Shown here in pieces: positions 15,521 to 24,788 of a stretch of 64,000 nt of DNA. Origin of the DNA: an uncultured Bacteroidales bacterium (lineage in GTDB: Bacteria > Bacteroidota > Bacteroidia > Bacteroidales > F082); assembly GCA_947302205.1 (NCBI GenBank), contig CAMYVD010000001.1, positions 124,001 through 188,000 on the forward strand, read 5' to 3'. The first letter of the stretch is position 1. Each line of letters begins with the position of its first letter. Made by a program: the position numbers and the translations under genes. The notes beneath the pieces are model-generated. The model worked only from the letters and a program-made list of their open reading frames with translations. It searched no databases and had not been told where the DNA came from.

Positions 15521-17809
15521 TTATTTGAGGATTAGTTTATGGATGACGGCGTTACACTCAATGAAATAAAGCCCTGAAGCCAAGTCGTCAACGGGGAATG
15601 TAATGCGGTCAGTGTTGGTATAGTGGATGGTTTTCACCCATTGGAGATTCTGGTTGAAAACCTTGATTTCACCGCTGTTACTGCCCTTCCATTGCAAAGT
15701 GACTTGATCGTTGGTGGGGTTGGGGAACAGTTGTTGATCGGCATAGAACTCTCTGAGTGCGAGCGTTGATTTGTCGATGACACCGATGGTGTATTGCCCG
15801 TTTTGCAGGTCGTCAACGGTGAAGGTGCCGATTTTCCAGGTACCTGCCTGAGTGTAGGGAATCGTGTGCCAGGTGTCGTTGACGTTGGCGCGATAAAGCA
15901 ACACGGCGGAGTCGTTTTGGGTATGGATGAGGTCCCCATCCATGGAAGTGGAGCTGGAATAGGTGAATTTTCCGGAAACATCGGCTTCGCCGAGATCCAG
16001 TCTAAACACGTTCCAGTAATGTCTTGTGGAGAGGGTCAGTCCTGGAATCTCGGGGTCGTTGTCGGGGGCTACAAAATGGCCTTCCACACGGAGCATTACG
16101 GAGTCGGTGACGTTGAGGACTTTGGTTTCGAGGTTGTCAACGCTGAAGGTGACGTTGCCAGTGGCCATCTTGTTCTGTTCGGTCTTGGCATCCAAGCTCT
16201 GGTTGTGGTAATCGACAAAAGCGGCAATGGGAGCGATGTCGAGCGTGACGGTTTGTTCGGATTCCAAGCCGTCCCAGTTGACCATGGAGGTCTGCAATTG
16301 TCCCTCATTATTAATAAAGGTGACTTCCACACGGTTGTTCTGCCCAATGTGCGATGGCCCCACATGCTGATACGACATCTTGATTTGGGCGTCGTATTGA
16401 CTGCCGTTTGGAGTGACGTTGAGCAAGTGGACATCGTAGTGAGGCATGCCTCCAATGAACACATATGTGTCGAAGAAACCGTTCAGGTCAACGCCTGTGG
16501 CTTCAGTGAGGGCGTCGCGGAGTTGCTCTGACGAAGCGGCGGCATAGGAATAGTTGGTGAGGTAATGACGGATGCCCTCCAGGAAGGTCTCCCTGCCGAG
16601 ATAATTCATCAAAGTGTTGACAATGACAGCGCCTCGGTTATAAACGGCCTGGGAGTCGTAGGTCATGTTTTGCGGCATGTTGTTCAGCGGAATCCAGTGG
16701 GCTTCGCTTTTGCACCAATTGACAATGTTGCTGACCTTGCTGCTCATGGCTTCCTGGAAGTCGTTTTCTCCGTAAATTGCTGAACGGTAAAACAGGCCGC
16801 AAAACTGGGCGAATCCTTCGTTGAGCCACATGTCCTCAGCGGTGGAGCAGGTGGTTTTGTTGCCAAAATACATGTGCGAGAGCTCATGGGCGACGTATTC
16901 TTCCTGTGAGGTGTTGCCGGTGATGACCCCTGGGGTGATGGCGATGTTGTCGATATGCTCCATGCAGCCCAAGCCTGTACAGACGTAGCCGATACGGTTG
17001 AAAGGATAAGGGCCGAAGCTCTCTTCATAGAACGCTGCGATATCCTTTACATGGACGAAAGTACCGGGAACGCTGTTGATCTGTGCGGGTTTCACGTAAA
17101 CCTCCACGGGAATGTCACGTTCAACACCGTGATAAACGTCTTCCCAAGCCACGTAATCGCCGATGGCGAAGGATGGGTGGTAGGTGGCCACTTCTTGAGG
17201 GATTTCCCAATGCCAAGTGGAGGTGCCGTCAGGGTGGCTGATGGTTTCAATAAGGTTGCCTCCGCAGATGGCTTTCTTGTCGTCGGTGACGATAATATAT
17301 AGACTGTAGGTGGCTTTGTCGGTGAAGTTATCGACGCAGGGGAACCAGGTCTTGCCGAGATTGTGGGGCTGGCTCTCAAAGCCTACACCGAGGCTATAGA
17401 CGTAGTTGCCCCACCAATGCACTCCTCCCCAACTTTCGTTGAAGGTATTGCCGTAGTATTCGATGTCGAAGGTCAATGTGGTGCCTGCGGGGATGGTTTG
17501 GCTGGTTACGATGGTGACCAAGTTGTTTTCGGGATTGTGTCCGAAATCAGACACAGTGCACCCTGTGGCTGAAACATTGTTGACAGCGAGGCTCTTTAAT
17601 TCCAATACGAAGGTGTTGGTGGGAGCGGTGGTGGTGAGGGTGACAAAAGTCTCGCCTTGAAGGGTGTGGTTGGTAAAGTCCAAATCCCAAAGGTGGATGT
17701 CGTAGTGGGTCACGTCGAAGTTCTCGCCCGGGGTTTGGGCTTGAAGGTTAAGGGATGCGGTCAAGAGAATCATCCCAAGGATAACACAAATCTTTTTCAT
17801 ATCAATCAT
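15521..17809 (-). CDS. Secreted M1-family aminopeptidase with T9SS sorting domain
   Basis: The 762-residue protein carries a signal peptide, an M1 N-terminal beta domain, the zinc site HELSH (308-312) with the third ligand Glu331 in WLNEGFAQF, and a GCMEH segment (281-285) in place of the usual GAMEN. A C-terminal domain from about 680 (FPNPTNDQVTLQW ... GLYFIE ... KLILK) matches type A sorting domains of the type IX secretion system, so it is probably exported to the cell surface. The ATG at 17809 overlaps the stop of the upstream gene (ATGA); a second ATG at 17800 (MKK) is the alternative start and looks like the signal-peptide start. Confidence 0.92.
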   Translation of the reverse strand: MIDMKKICVILGMILLTASLNLQAQTPGENFDVTHYDIHLWDLDFTNHTLQGETFVTLTTTAPTNTFVLELKSLAVNNVSATGCTVSDFGHNPENNLVTIVTSQTIPAGTTLTFDIEYYGNTFNESWGGVHWWGNYVYSLGVGFESQPHNLGKTWFPCVDNFTDKATYSLYIIVTDDKKAICGGNLIETISHPDGTSTWHWEIPQEVATYHPSFAIGDYVAWEDVYHGVERDIPVEVYVKPAQINSVPGTFVHVKDIAAFYEESFGPYPFNRIGYVCTGLGCMEHIDNIAITPGVITGNTSQEEYVAHELSHMYFGNKTTCSTAEDMWLNEGFAQFCGLFYRSAIYGENDFQEAMSSKVSNIVNWCKSEAHWIPLNNMPQNMTYDSQAVYNRGAVIVNTLMNYLGRETFLEGIRHYLTNYSYAAASSEQLRDALTEATGVDLNGFFDTYVFIGGMPHYDVHLLNVTPNGSQYDAQIKMSYQHVGPSHIGQNNRVEVTFINNEGQLQTSMVNWDGLESEQTVTLDIAPIAAFVDYHNQSLDAKTEQNKMATGNVTFSVDNLETKVLNVTDSVMLRVEGHFVAPDNDPEIPGLTLSTRHYWNVFRLDLGEADVSGKFTYSSSTSMDGDLIHTQNDSAVLLYRANVNDTWHTIPYTQAGTWKIGTFTVDDLQNGQYTIGVIDKSTLALREFYADQQLFPNPTNDQVTLQWKGSNSGEIKVFNQNLQWVKTIHYTNTDRITFPVDDLASGLYFIECNAVIHKLILK

Positions 17810-18309
17810 TTATTCTTTCTTCTAAAACAAATCATCTCCGTTTCAACGGTGTTGCTTTCGTGAAGCGCCCTGTCGATGATATGGGCCTTGAGCTTGACGG
17901 TGTCGTCGGGGGCGAACGGGTTAAGCAGCATGATGGTGTTGTCAATCGTGCCCGAGATGGCTTTCACTTCGTCGTTGAACAACAGTCGCTTGAATCGCAC
18001 ATTGAAAATGACGGTGTCATTGACGAAATGCGTTCCGTCCCAACGGAGATAATCGATGAGGAGGTTGTAGTAATGGGGATCGTTAGGCCCGAAAGGATAG
18101 AGCGTGTCGGCATCGTCGAGGCCCAAGTCGCCATCGCCGTCAGTGTAGCCGATGCTGAGGATGACCTCACCCGTGAGGGTACTGTCGGCATCCATCAGGT
18201 AGGTGAGGCCTTCGTAGGTGATGATTGGCTCAACGGGATACTCCACCTTTTCCTGGCAGGACACCAAAACAATGAGTATTAAGATTAATAAAGTTATTGA
18301 CTTTTTCAT
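17806..18309 (-). CDS. Lipoprotein with an acidic repeat-like loop
   Basis: This 167-residue protein has a lipoprotein signal ending VLVSC (Cys18). Residues 54-66 (GYTDGDGDLGLDD) are Asp/Gly rich and could bind Ca2+, but that is inference. No family is recognised. It is the first gene of a three-gene minus-strand operon with the M1 peptidase and the small lipoprotein, joined by an ATGA overlap. Its promoter box ends 4 nt before the ATG. Confidence 0.82.
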   Translation of the reverse strand: MKKSITLLILILIVLVSCQEKVEYPVEPIITYEGLTYLMDADSTLTGEVILSIGYTDGDGDLGLDDADTLYPFGPNDPHYYNLLIDYLRWDGTHFVNDTVIFNVRFKRLLFNDEVKAISGTIDNTIMLLNPFAPDDTVKLKAHIIDRALHESNTVETEMICFRRKNK

Positions 18310-18313
18310 GAAG

Positions 18314-18321
18314 CAAAGTTA
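18314..18321 (-). promoter_or_regulatory. -7 box directly before the lipoprotein start codon
   Basis: TAACTTTG on the minus strand ends 4 nt before the ATG at 18309, predicting a leaderless or near-leaderless mRNA. It lies back to back with the hyd promoter. Confidence 0.6.
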
Positions 18322-18333
18322 CAAATAAATTTC

Positions 18334-18341
18334 TATCTTTG
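18334..18341 (+). promoter_or_regulatory. -7 box of the hyd operon
   Basis: TATCTTTG matches the Bacteroides -7 consensus and gives a leader of about 83 nt to the TM1266-like gene. No clear -33 box. Confidence 0.65.
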
Positions 18342-18428
18342 CAATCCCATAATCGCTGAGATGAAGACCTTGTGTTGACATTGAAGCTTTGGAAAATATT
18401 TAATAATCTGATCCTGAAGTAATTACAA

Positions 18429-18701
18429 ATGGAAAAGAGAATAGGAACCGTCATCATCTATGTCGGTGACCGTCAATCGGCACCGCAACTGAATGAAGTG
18501 TTGTCGCGTCATGCCGACATCATCATCTGCCGTCAGGGCTTCCCAAGACAAGATTACAGTTTGATTTCCGTGGTGTTTGAAGGCACTACTGACCGCATTG
18601 GCTCGCTCACCGGCCAATTGGGCCGCATCGAAGGTATTGAGGTGAAATCCGCCTTGTTGAAATCCAAAGATAACTACCAACTTCCAACTCCCAACTGCTA
18701 A
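18429..18701 (+). CDS. TM1266-family iron-only hydrogenase system putative regulator
   Basis: This 90-residue protein matches the small ACT-like TM1266 family (VIIYVGDRQSAPQLNEVLSR near the start), found beside [FeFe]-hydrogenase maturation genes and proposed to regulate them. It is the first gene of the hydF-hydG operon. The last residues (YQLPTPNC) are encoded by a heptamer array (18677-18704) that runs up to the hydF ATG, so the natural family C-terminus has probably been replaced or extended by repeat sequence. Confidence 0.85.
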   Translation: MEKRIGTVIIYVGDRQSAPQLNEVLSRHADIIICRQGFPRQDYSLISVVFEGTTDRIGSLTGQLGRIEGIEVKSALLKSKDNYQLPTPNC

Positions 18702-18704
18702 CTC
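18677..18704 (+). repeat. Heptamer tandem array at the TM1266/hydF junction
   Basis: Four 7-nt units, CCAACTT, CCAACTC, CCAACTG, CTAACTC, end exactly at the hydF ATG (18705). The array encodes the end of the upstream protein and contains its TAA stop. The same unit lies inside asd (37347-37384). Confidence 0.9.
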
Positions 18705-19862
18705 ATGTCAAAATCCCTCGCTCCTCATATTGGCATCTATGGCCGCACCAACAGCGGCAAGAGCTCCCTCATCAACAAGTTGACGGGACAGCACATCGCC
18801 ATTGTATCTGACCAAGCGGGTACCACCACCGATCCTGTGAAGAAATCCATGGAGATTTTCGGCATCGGGCCCGTGGTTTTGATTGACACCGCTGGCATTG
18901 ACGACACTTCGGAACTCGGGAAACAAAGGGTGGAGAAGACCTATCAGACCCTCAAAGAGATTGATGGTGCCATTCTTGTTGTCGCTGACAATCATTACGG
19001 TGAACCAGAAACCCGTCTGATTGAGAAGTTCAAGGAATACGACATCCCGTTTGTCATGGTCAACAACCTGTTTGATGGTGTTTCCTGCAACGAAGCGATC
19101 AATCTCAATGTGCTTCAAGATGACCTGCAACCGGTGGTTGAAGCCTTGAAAAAAGCCATTCCCGAAAGCGCTTATAAGAAAACGTCCATGCTGGGTGGTA
19201 TCGTGAAACCCAACGACGTGGTGGTGTTGGTGACGCCCATTGACGCTGAAGCCCCGGAAGGGCGCCTGATCCTGCCCCAGGTGATGGCCATCCGCAACGC
19301 CCTCGACAACGACTGCATCTGCGTGGTTTTGAAAGAGACCAACCTCCAGCAATACTTCGACACCATGCCGCATCCTAACCTTGTGGTCACGGACTCACAA
19401 GCCTTTGCCATGGTCAGCAAGATCGTTCCCGAAACAGTGGGGCTCACCAGTTTCAGCATCCTTTTGGCAAGGCTGAGAGGCGATTTCGAGAACTACCTGA
19501 AAGGCACACCGCATCTGGCTGAGCTGAAAGACGGCGACAAGATCCTCATGCTTGAATCCTGCACCCATGAAATCAGCTGCGGTGACATCGGCCGGGTGAA
19601 GCTGCCCGCCTTGATCCGCAAATTCACTGGTAAGAACATCCAGTTCGACTATGTGGCCGGGCTGGCACCCATAGATCATATAGAGCAATACGCCATGGCC
19701 ATCCAATGCGGAGGCTGCGTGGCAACCCGCAAACAACTCCTCAATCGCACCAACCTCGCTGTCAAGGCAGGCATTCCCATTTCCAATTATGGCATGGCCA
19801 TCGCGTATATCACTGGAGTTTTCGATAGGGTTATTTCGCCTTTTAAATCTTTGAATCTTTAA
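18705..19862 (+). CDS. hydF: [FeFe]-hydrogenase maturation GTPase HydF
   Basis: HydF is the scaffold that receives the 2Fe subcluster and delivers it to the hydrogenase. The 385-residue protein has an N-terminal GTPase domain with GRTNSGKSS (13-21) and DTAGIDD (near 65), a dimerisation domain, and a C-terminal cluster domain with ESCTHEISCGDIGR (near 285) and QCGGC (near 330) as probable [4Fe-4S] ligands. The final residues (KSLNL) are encoded by the octamer repeat that leads into hydG. No hydE is seen nearby. Confidence 0.95.
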   Translation: MSKSLAPHIGIYGRTNSGKSSLINKLTGQHIAIVSDQAGTTTDPVKKSMEIFGIGPVVLIDTAGIDDTSELGKQRVEKTYQTLKEIDGAILVVADNHYGEPETRLIEKFKEYDIPFVMVNNLFDGVSCNEAINLNVLQDDLQPVVEALKKAIPESAYKKTSMLGGIVKPNDVVVLVTPIDAEAPEGRLILPQVMAIRNALDNDCICVVLKETNLQQYFDTMPHPNLVVTDSQAFAMVSKIVPETVGLTSFSILLARLRGDFENYLKGTPHLAELKDGDKILMLESCTHEISCGDIGRVKLPALIRKFTGKNIQFDYVAGLAPIDHIEQYAMAIQCGGCVATRKQLLNRTNLAVKAGIPISNYGMAIAYITGVFDRVISPFKSLNL

Positions 19863-19876
19863 ATCTTTAAAACTTT
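19845..19876 (+). repeat. Octamer tandem array at the hydF/hydG junction
   Basis: Four 8-nt units, AAATCTTT, GAATCTTT, AAATCTTT, AAAACTTT, cover the last codons and stop of hydF and end 7 nt before the hydG ATG. Same unit family as at 1374-1411. Confidence 0.85.
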
Positions 19877-19883
19877 ATATACC

Positions 19884-21338
19884 ATGCAATTCCATCCTGA
19901 AAAATGCCGTATTCCCGACGAGCCTAACAAGCCGTTCATCTCATCCGAAGAGATCTGGGACTACATCAACAACACCAAGAGCACCCCTGAGCGTGTGCAT
20001 GAAATCATCCAAAAGTCACTCGACAAGAACCGTTTGACCATGGAAGAAACCGCAGTGCTGGTCAACACCACCGATCCCAAGCTGGTGGAAGAAATCAAGG
20101 AAGGCGCACGTGAGCTGAAACGCCGCATCTATGGCAACCGCATCGTGCTGTTCGCCCCCTTGTATGTGGGTAACTATTGCGTCAACAACTGCTCTTACTG
20201 CGGCTTCCGTTCCTCGAACAAGGAACAAGTCCGTACCACCTTGACCGACGAAGAACTCGTCCGCAATGTGGAGGCTTTGGAGGATGACGGCCAGAAGCGT
20301 TTGATTTTGGTTTACGGTGAATCGCCGAAATACTCACCAGAGTACATCGCCCACACCGTGAAGGTGACCTACGCCACCAAGAAAGGCAAGGGCAGCATCC
20401 GCCGTGTGAACATCAATGCCGCTCCTCTGGATGTGGAAGGCTTCCGCACCGTGAAAGAAGCTGGCATCGGCACCTACCAGATTTTCCAGGAGACCTATTG
20501 CCCCGAGATTTACAACGAATACCACCCGATCAACACCAAGAAAGGTGACTACAACTATCGTCTGACCGCCATGGACCGCGCCCAACAAGCCGGCATCGAT
20601 GACAACGGTTTGGGTATCCTCTTCGGTCTGTACGACTGGCGTTATGAGGTGTTGGCCATGATTCGCCACACCAATCACTTGGAGGCTTGCTTCAACGTGG
20701 GCCCACACACCATCTCGTTCCCACGTATCAAGGACGCTTCAGGTTTGAGCATTGACAAGAAGTATTTCGTTGATGACGACACCTTCGAGAAGATCATCGC
20801 CATCTTCCGTCTGGCTGTGCCTTACACCGGCATGATCCTGACCGCCCGTGAGGACGCTGAGTTCCGTGCCAAAGCCATTGAATACGGTATCTCACAAATC
20901 GACGGTGGCACCAATCTGCAAATCGGTGACTATAAGTATCACCACGAGGAGGAAGAGAAGAACAGCGACAAGCAGGAGGATCAGAACCTGCACCGTGAGC
21001 AGTTTAAGATTGGCGATGACCGCACTTTGGGCGAGATCATTGACAAGTTGTTGGACCATGACTTCATCCCGAGTTTCTGTACCGCTTGCTACCGTCTGGG
21101 CCGCACGGGCGAGCACTTCATGGAATTCAGCGTTCCGGGCTTCATCAAGCGCTACTGCACTCCGAACGCCATCCTCACTTTGAGCGAGTACTTGGTGGAC
21201 TATGCTACTCCTGAAGTCGCCGCCAAAGGCTGGAAGTGCATCGAGAACAACTTCAAGAATGTAGATCCGAAGTTCTTGGACGAGCTGAAGAGTCGCATCG
21301 AGAGGATTAAGCAAGGAGAGAGAGACCTTTACTTCTAA
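19884..21338 (+). CDS. hydG: [FeFe]-hydrogenase maturation radical SAM enzyme HydG
   Basis: HydG cleaves tyrosine to give the CO and CN ligands of the H-cluster. The 484-residue protein has the radical SAM motif CVNNCSYC (CX3CX2C, near residue 95) after the GNY lead-in and the C-terminal CTACYRLGRTGEHFM region (near 397-411), where the second, auxiliary cluster binds. The length and this C-terminal part separate it from HydE and ThiH. It ends the operon and is followed by a hairpin. Confidence 0.95.
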   Translation: MQFHPEKCRIPDEPNKPFISSEEIWDYINNTKSTPERVHEIIQKSLDKNRLTMEETAVLVNTTDPKLVEEIKEGARELKRRIYGNRIVLFAPLYVGNYCVNNCSYCGFRSSNKEQVRTTLTDEELVRNVEALEDDGQKRLILVYGESPKYSPEYIAHTVKVTYATKKGKGSIRRVNINAAPLDVEGFRTVKEAGIGTYQIFQETYCPEIYNEYHPINTKKGDYNYRLTAMDRAQQAGIDDNGLGILFGLYDWRYEVLAMIRHTNHLEACFNVGPHTISFPRIKDASGLSIDKKYFVDDDTFEKIIAIFRLAVPYTGMILTAREDAEFRAKAIEYGISQIDGGTNLQIGDYKYHHEEEEKNSDKQEDQNLHREQFKIGDDRTLGEIIDKLLDHDFIPSFCTACYRLGRTGEHFMEFSVPGFIKRYCTPNAILTLSEYLVDYATPEVAAKGWKCIENNFKNVDPKFLDELKSRIERIKQGERDLYF

Positions 21339-21362
21339 GAGAGAGTTTAATTTCTAATAAAT

Positions 21363-21395
21363 CAGAGGGTGACCAAAAGTTTTGGCCACCCTCTG
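21363..21395. terminator. Hairpin between hydG and the convergent HAD gene
   Basis: CAGAGGGTG pairs with CACCCTCTG, with an inner CCAAA/TTTGG extension. No long T-run follows on the plus strand; it may serve both convergent genes. Confidence 0.65.
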
Positions 21396-21416
21396 TGTCT
21401 TAAGAGCTAGTATTGC

Positions 21417-22490
21417 TTATTTGAATGTGAAGCCCACTTTGGTGACACCAGGGCCGTAGATGGTGCGGAAGTCGTCGTGCATGGAGATGACGGTGTAGCC
21501 GGCTTCGCGCCATAGGGCCTCGCGTCGGGCGCCTTCCTTAAGGTCGGCATGGTCGCGGGCATCGTCGTCTGCCACCAGCATAAAGACCTCAGTACGGTAT
21601 TTGGTGTTACCGGCACAATAGTTGTGCATGGCGCAGTCGCCGCTGCTGTTGCCGAACGACAGCACGGGCACCTTGCCTATCTCCTGGCTGATTTGTAACA
21701 CCTTGTTGGTCTTGAGGTTCTTGATGATCAACTCGTCGGCACGCATGAGGTCTTCCTTGCTGCTCATGGTGTAGTTGACGCCCTCCTCGTCGCCCTGGCC
21801 GCTGGAGACAAGTTTCACATCCATGCCGATGACGCGGTTAGGCTCAATGCCGATGCTCTCGCAGAGGGAACGGCAGATGAAGCGGTCGGAACCGGAGATG
21901 ACGTAGTTGGTGAAGCCATTGTCCTCGAGATAGTTGAACACTTCGAGCATGGGCTTGTAAAAGCTCTGGGCGTAGGTCATGCCGGTGAAGCCGTTGGGGG
22001 TGTTGGCAGCGTAGGCCTTAACATAGGCATCGAACTCGTCTAGGGTCATGCCGGCGTAGGCTTTGGCCGCCGCATGGGCATGGATCATGTCGAAATGGTC
22101 GGGCAGCGGGGTGCCGTTGCGGACGAAGTCGCGGATGGCTTGCGCCGCCTCACGGACATCCTCCGGGGCGGTTTTGGAGTAAGTCGTGTCATCCAACGCA
22201 CGGTATTCGAGCAGGTTATACTCGAAATAGGTTGGGTAAAGCTCTCCGATGAAGGTGCCGTCCATGTCGAAGGTAGCGATACGGTCCTCCTCAGGAATGA
22301 AGTTGGCCGAGGTGGGGGTGGTCACGTCCTCCACATAAGCCTTCAACGTTGTCAGCGCCTCGCAGGAGTTCCACAGGGTGAAATACTCCTTTTTTGTGAG
22401 TCGTTTTTGTTCGCTGCACGAAGTCAGTACAGTCCCCTGCATGAAGGCGCACAAGAGGACGATGACCAAAAATTTGTTTTTCTTCATCAT
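21417..22490 (-). CDS. HAD-family phosphatase lipoprotein
   Basis: The 357-residue protein has a lipoprotein signal ending LTSC (Cys25) and then a haloacid dehalogenase domain: motif I FDMDGT (near 74), motif II ISGSDR (near 198) and the acid motif SFGNSSGDCAMH (near 288). It should be a periplasmic or surface-anchored acid phosphatase; the substrate is unknown. It resembles the secreted HAD phosphatases of the phosphoserine phosphatase type found in Bacteroidota. It is monocistronic, facing hydG. Confidence 0.9.
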   Translation of the reverse strand: MMKKNKFLVIVLLCAFMQGTVLTSCSEQKRLTKKEYFTLWNSCEALTTLKAYVEDVTTPTSANFIPEEDRIATFDMDGTFIGELYPTYFEYNLLEYRALDDTTYSKTAPEDVREAAQAIRDFVRNGTPLPDHFDMIHAHAAAKAYAGMTLDEFDAYVKAYAANTPNGFTGMTYAQSFYKPMLEVFNYLEDNGFTNYVISGSDRFICRSLCESIGIEPNRVIGMDVKLVSSGQGDEEGVNYTMSSKEDLMRADELIIKNLKTNKVLQISQEIGKVPVLSFGNSSGDCAMHNYCAGNTKYRTEVFMLVADDDARDHADLKEGARREALWREAGYTVISMHDDFRTIYGPGVTKVGFTFK

Positions 22491-22533
22491 AGGTGTTTTT
22501 ATTGTGATGATTCAACAATAGTAATTTAACAAG

Positions 22534-22541
22534 CAAAAGTA
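22534..22541 (-). promoter_or_regulatory. -7 box of the HAD lipoprotein gene
   Basis: TACTTTTG on the minus strand, 43 nt before the start codon. Confidence 0.6.
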
Positions 22542-22573
22542 CAATAATAGTGGAAGCCATGCGCAGTTTTTTA

Positions 22574-22581
22574 TAACTTTG
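22574..22581 (+). promoter_or_regulatory. -7 box of the dipeptidyl peptidase gene
   Basis: TAACTTTG, 26 nt before the ATG at 22608; divergent from the HAD promoter. Confidence 0.65.
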
Positions 22582-22607
22582 CCATCAAATTCCAAAACGA
22601 TCAACCT

Positions 22608-24749
22608 ATGAAAAAGCTATTCCTGTTCCTCATCCTTGCCCTGGCTTTCAACGCCGGTGCCCAGGAAAAGAAATTCTTCACTCCGGCAGATGCTTCCTAT
22701 AACAACAGAAGCCTTTATGCCTCACGTCCCAACCAGTTGAAATGGGTCGGCGACCAGGATATCCTCATGAAAGTCGATGGCAAGAACATCGTTACCATGA
22801 TGCCCAACGGCAAGAAAGAAGCCACTTTCCTGACCCTTGATGAACTCAATGCCTACGCCAATAAGGCTGGCATCGACAGCCTCAGGCGCATCCCCAACCT
22901 CACTTGGCTTAATGACCAGAAAGCCTATTTCTACGCTTTGGGAAAGGATGGCATTACCCTCAATCGTCTTGACATCAAGAAGAAGACCATAGAGCCGATG
23001 ACCGCCGTTCCTCAAGGCGCTGAAAACCAGAAAATCTGCGAAAAGACCATGCGTATTGCCTATACCATCGACAACAACCTCTATGTGGCTGACGGCGACA
23101 AGCAGATCCAGATCACCAACAACCCCGAGGGCGTGGTGGCCGGTCAGAGCGTCCACCGCAACGAGTTCGCCATTGACGGTGGCATCTTCTGGTCGCCCGA
23201 CGGCGCACTGTTGGCTTATTACTCCATGGATGAGCGCATGGTGACTGATTATCCGTTGGTGGACATCACTGAACGCGTTGCCACCGCCAAGCCCATCAAA
23301 TATCCCATGGCCGGTATGACCAGTCATCAGGTTACCTTGCATGTCTATGACATGAAGACTGGCAAGGACCTGACCATCAAGACTGGCGAACCCGTGGAGC
23401 AATACCTTACCGCCATTACTTGGAACCCCGACAACAAACGCCTCTATATCGGCGTGCTTAACCGGGAGCAGAATCATCTGAGATTCAATGAATATAGCGC
23501 CATTATTGGCGACTTTATCCAAACCATCTTCGAGGATCGCGATGAGCAGTGGGTGGAACCCCAAGGCCCCGCTTACTTCTTGCCTGACAACACCGACCAG
23601 TTCATCTGGAAAGCCCAGCGTGACGGCTTCTACCACCTCTATCTCTATACCATCAGCAAGCACGAAGTCCGTCAGCTCACCAAGGGTGAGTTCGTCATCA
23701 CCGATTTCGAGGGCTTTTCCAAAGATGGTAGCAAGATCTATTATCGCAGCACCGAGGTCAGCCCGTTGGAACGCCACTGCTATGTGATGGACCTCAAGAG
23801 CGGCAAGGTCACCCAGATTACCAAGGAGCACGGCACCCATAACATCGTTCCTTCAAAGAGCGGCAAGTATTTCGTCGATGTTTACACCAGCACTGATGTG
23901 CCTTACAATGTGGACCTGCAAAACGCCAGTGGCAAGTTTGTCCAACGCCTGCATGAGGCTGAAAACCCGCTGAAAGACTATAATATCGGTGAAACCACCA
24001 TTGGCACTTTGAAAGCCGAAGACGGCCAGACGCTCTATACCCGTCTGATCAAGCCATACAATTTCGATTCATCGAAGAAATATCCCGTCATTGTCTACGT
24101 ATATGGCGGTCCTCATGCCCAACTGATCACCGACGAGTGGACAGCCGGCGCAGGCATCTACCTCAATTACCTGGCCCAGGAAGGCTTCCTCGTCTTCACG
24201 TTGGACAACCGCGGTTCCGCTGACCGTGGCGAGGCCTTTGAGCAGTGCATCCACCGCCAGTGTGGCCAGTTGGAGATGCATGACCAGCTCACAGGCATCG
24301 AGTGGCTGAAGACCCTGCCCTACGTGGATGCCGATCGTATCGGTAGCGATGGCTGGAGCTACGGTGGCTTCATGTCAACCTCACTGAAAGTCAACCACCC
24401 CGAGGTGTTCAAGGTGAGCGTGGCTGGCGGCCCGGTGCTTGATTGGAAGTATTACGAAATCATGTACGGTGAGCGTTACATGGACACTCCACAGGAGAAC
24501 CCCGATGGCTATGAGCTGACCAGTCTGGAGAACAAGACGGACAAGCTCGAAGGCAAGCTCCTGATGATCCACTGCACCACCGACCCTGTGGTGATGTGGC
24601 AGCACAGCCTGGTCTTTGTGGAGAACTGCATCCACAACGGCAAGCTGCTCGACTACTTCGTGTATCCCGGTCACGACCACAACGTCTACGGCATGGATCG
24701 TGCCCATCTGATCATGAAGATCACACAATACTTCAAGGATAACCTGTAA
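22608..24749 (+). CDS. Dipeptidyl peptidase IV-type S9 peptidase
   Basis: The 713-residue protein is a secreted prolyl-type dipeptidyl peptidase with a Sec signal (residues 1-18, ending NAGAQ), an eight-bladed propeller domain (about 40-480) and a C-terminal alpha/beta hydrolase. The catalytic triad is readable: Ser584 in GWSYGG, Asp659 in TTDPV and His689 in PGHDH. The double Glu typical of DPP IV may be present in the propeller region (SMDERMVTDYP is the nearby segment). It stands alone between its own promoter and terminator. With the M1 and C69 peptidases it points to peptide use. Confidence 0.94.
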   Translation: MKKLFLFLILALAFNAGAQEKKFFTPADASYNNRSLYASRPNQLKWVGDQDILMKVDGKNIVTMMPNGKKEATFLTLDELNAYANKAGIDSLRRIPNLTWLNDQKAYFYALGKDGITLNRLDIKKKTIEPMTAVPQGAENQKICEKTMRIAYTIDNNLYVADGDKQIQITNNPEGVVAGQSVHRNEFAIDGGIFWSPDGALLAYYSMDERMVTDYPLVDITERVATAKPIKYPMAGMTSHQVTLHVYDMKTGKDLTIKTGEPVEQYLTAITWNPDNKRLYIGVLNREQNHLRFNEYSAIIGDFIQTIFEDRDEQWVEPQGPAYFLPDNTDQFIWKAQRDGFYHLYLYTISKHEVRQLTKGEFVITDFEGFSKDGSKIYYRSTEVSPLERHCYVMDLKSGKVTQITKEHGTHNIVPSKSGKYFVDVYTSTDVPYNVDLQNASGKFVQRLHEAENPLKDYNIGETTIGTLKAEDGQTLYTRLIKPYNFDSSKKYPVIVYVYGGPHAQLITDEWTAGAGIYLNYLAQEGFLVFTLDNRGSADRGEAFEQCIHRQCGQLEMHDQLTGIEWLKTLPYVDADRIGSDGWSYGGFMSTSLKVNHPEVFKVSVAGGPVLDWKYYEIMYGERYMDTPQENPDGYELTSLENKTDKLEGKLLMIHCTTDPVVMWQHSLVFVENCIHNGKLLDYFVYPGHDHNVYGMDRAHLIMKITQYFKDNL

Positions 24750-24752
24750 ATG

Positions 24753-24785
24753 AAAAATGGCGGCCAGACGGTCGCCATTTTTTTT
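24753..24785 (+). terminator. Intrinsic terminator after the S9 peptidase gene
   Basis: AAAAATGGCG pairs with CGCCATTTTT around a short inner stem and AGAC loop, then T-run. It starts 4 nt after the stop codon. Confidence 0.92.
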
Positions 24786-24788
24786 GTT

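Noticed and set aside
22722-23840. 372-codon minus-strand frame opposite the dipeptidyl peptidase gene
   Set aside because: No recognisable family; the plus strand has an intact catalytic triad.
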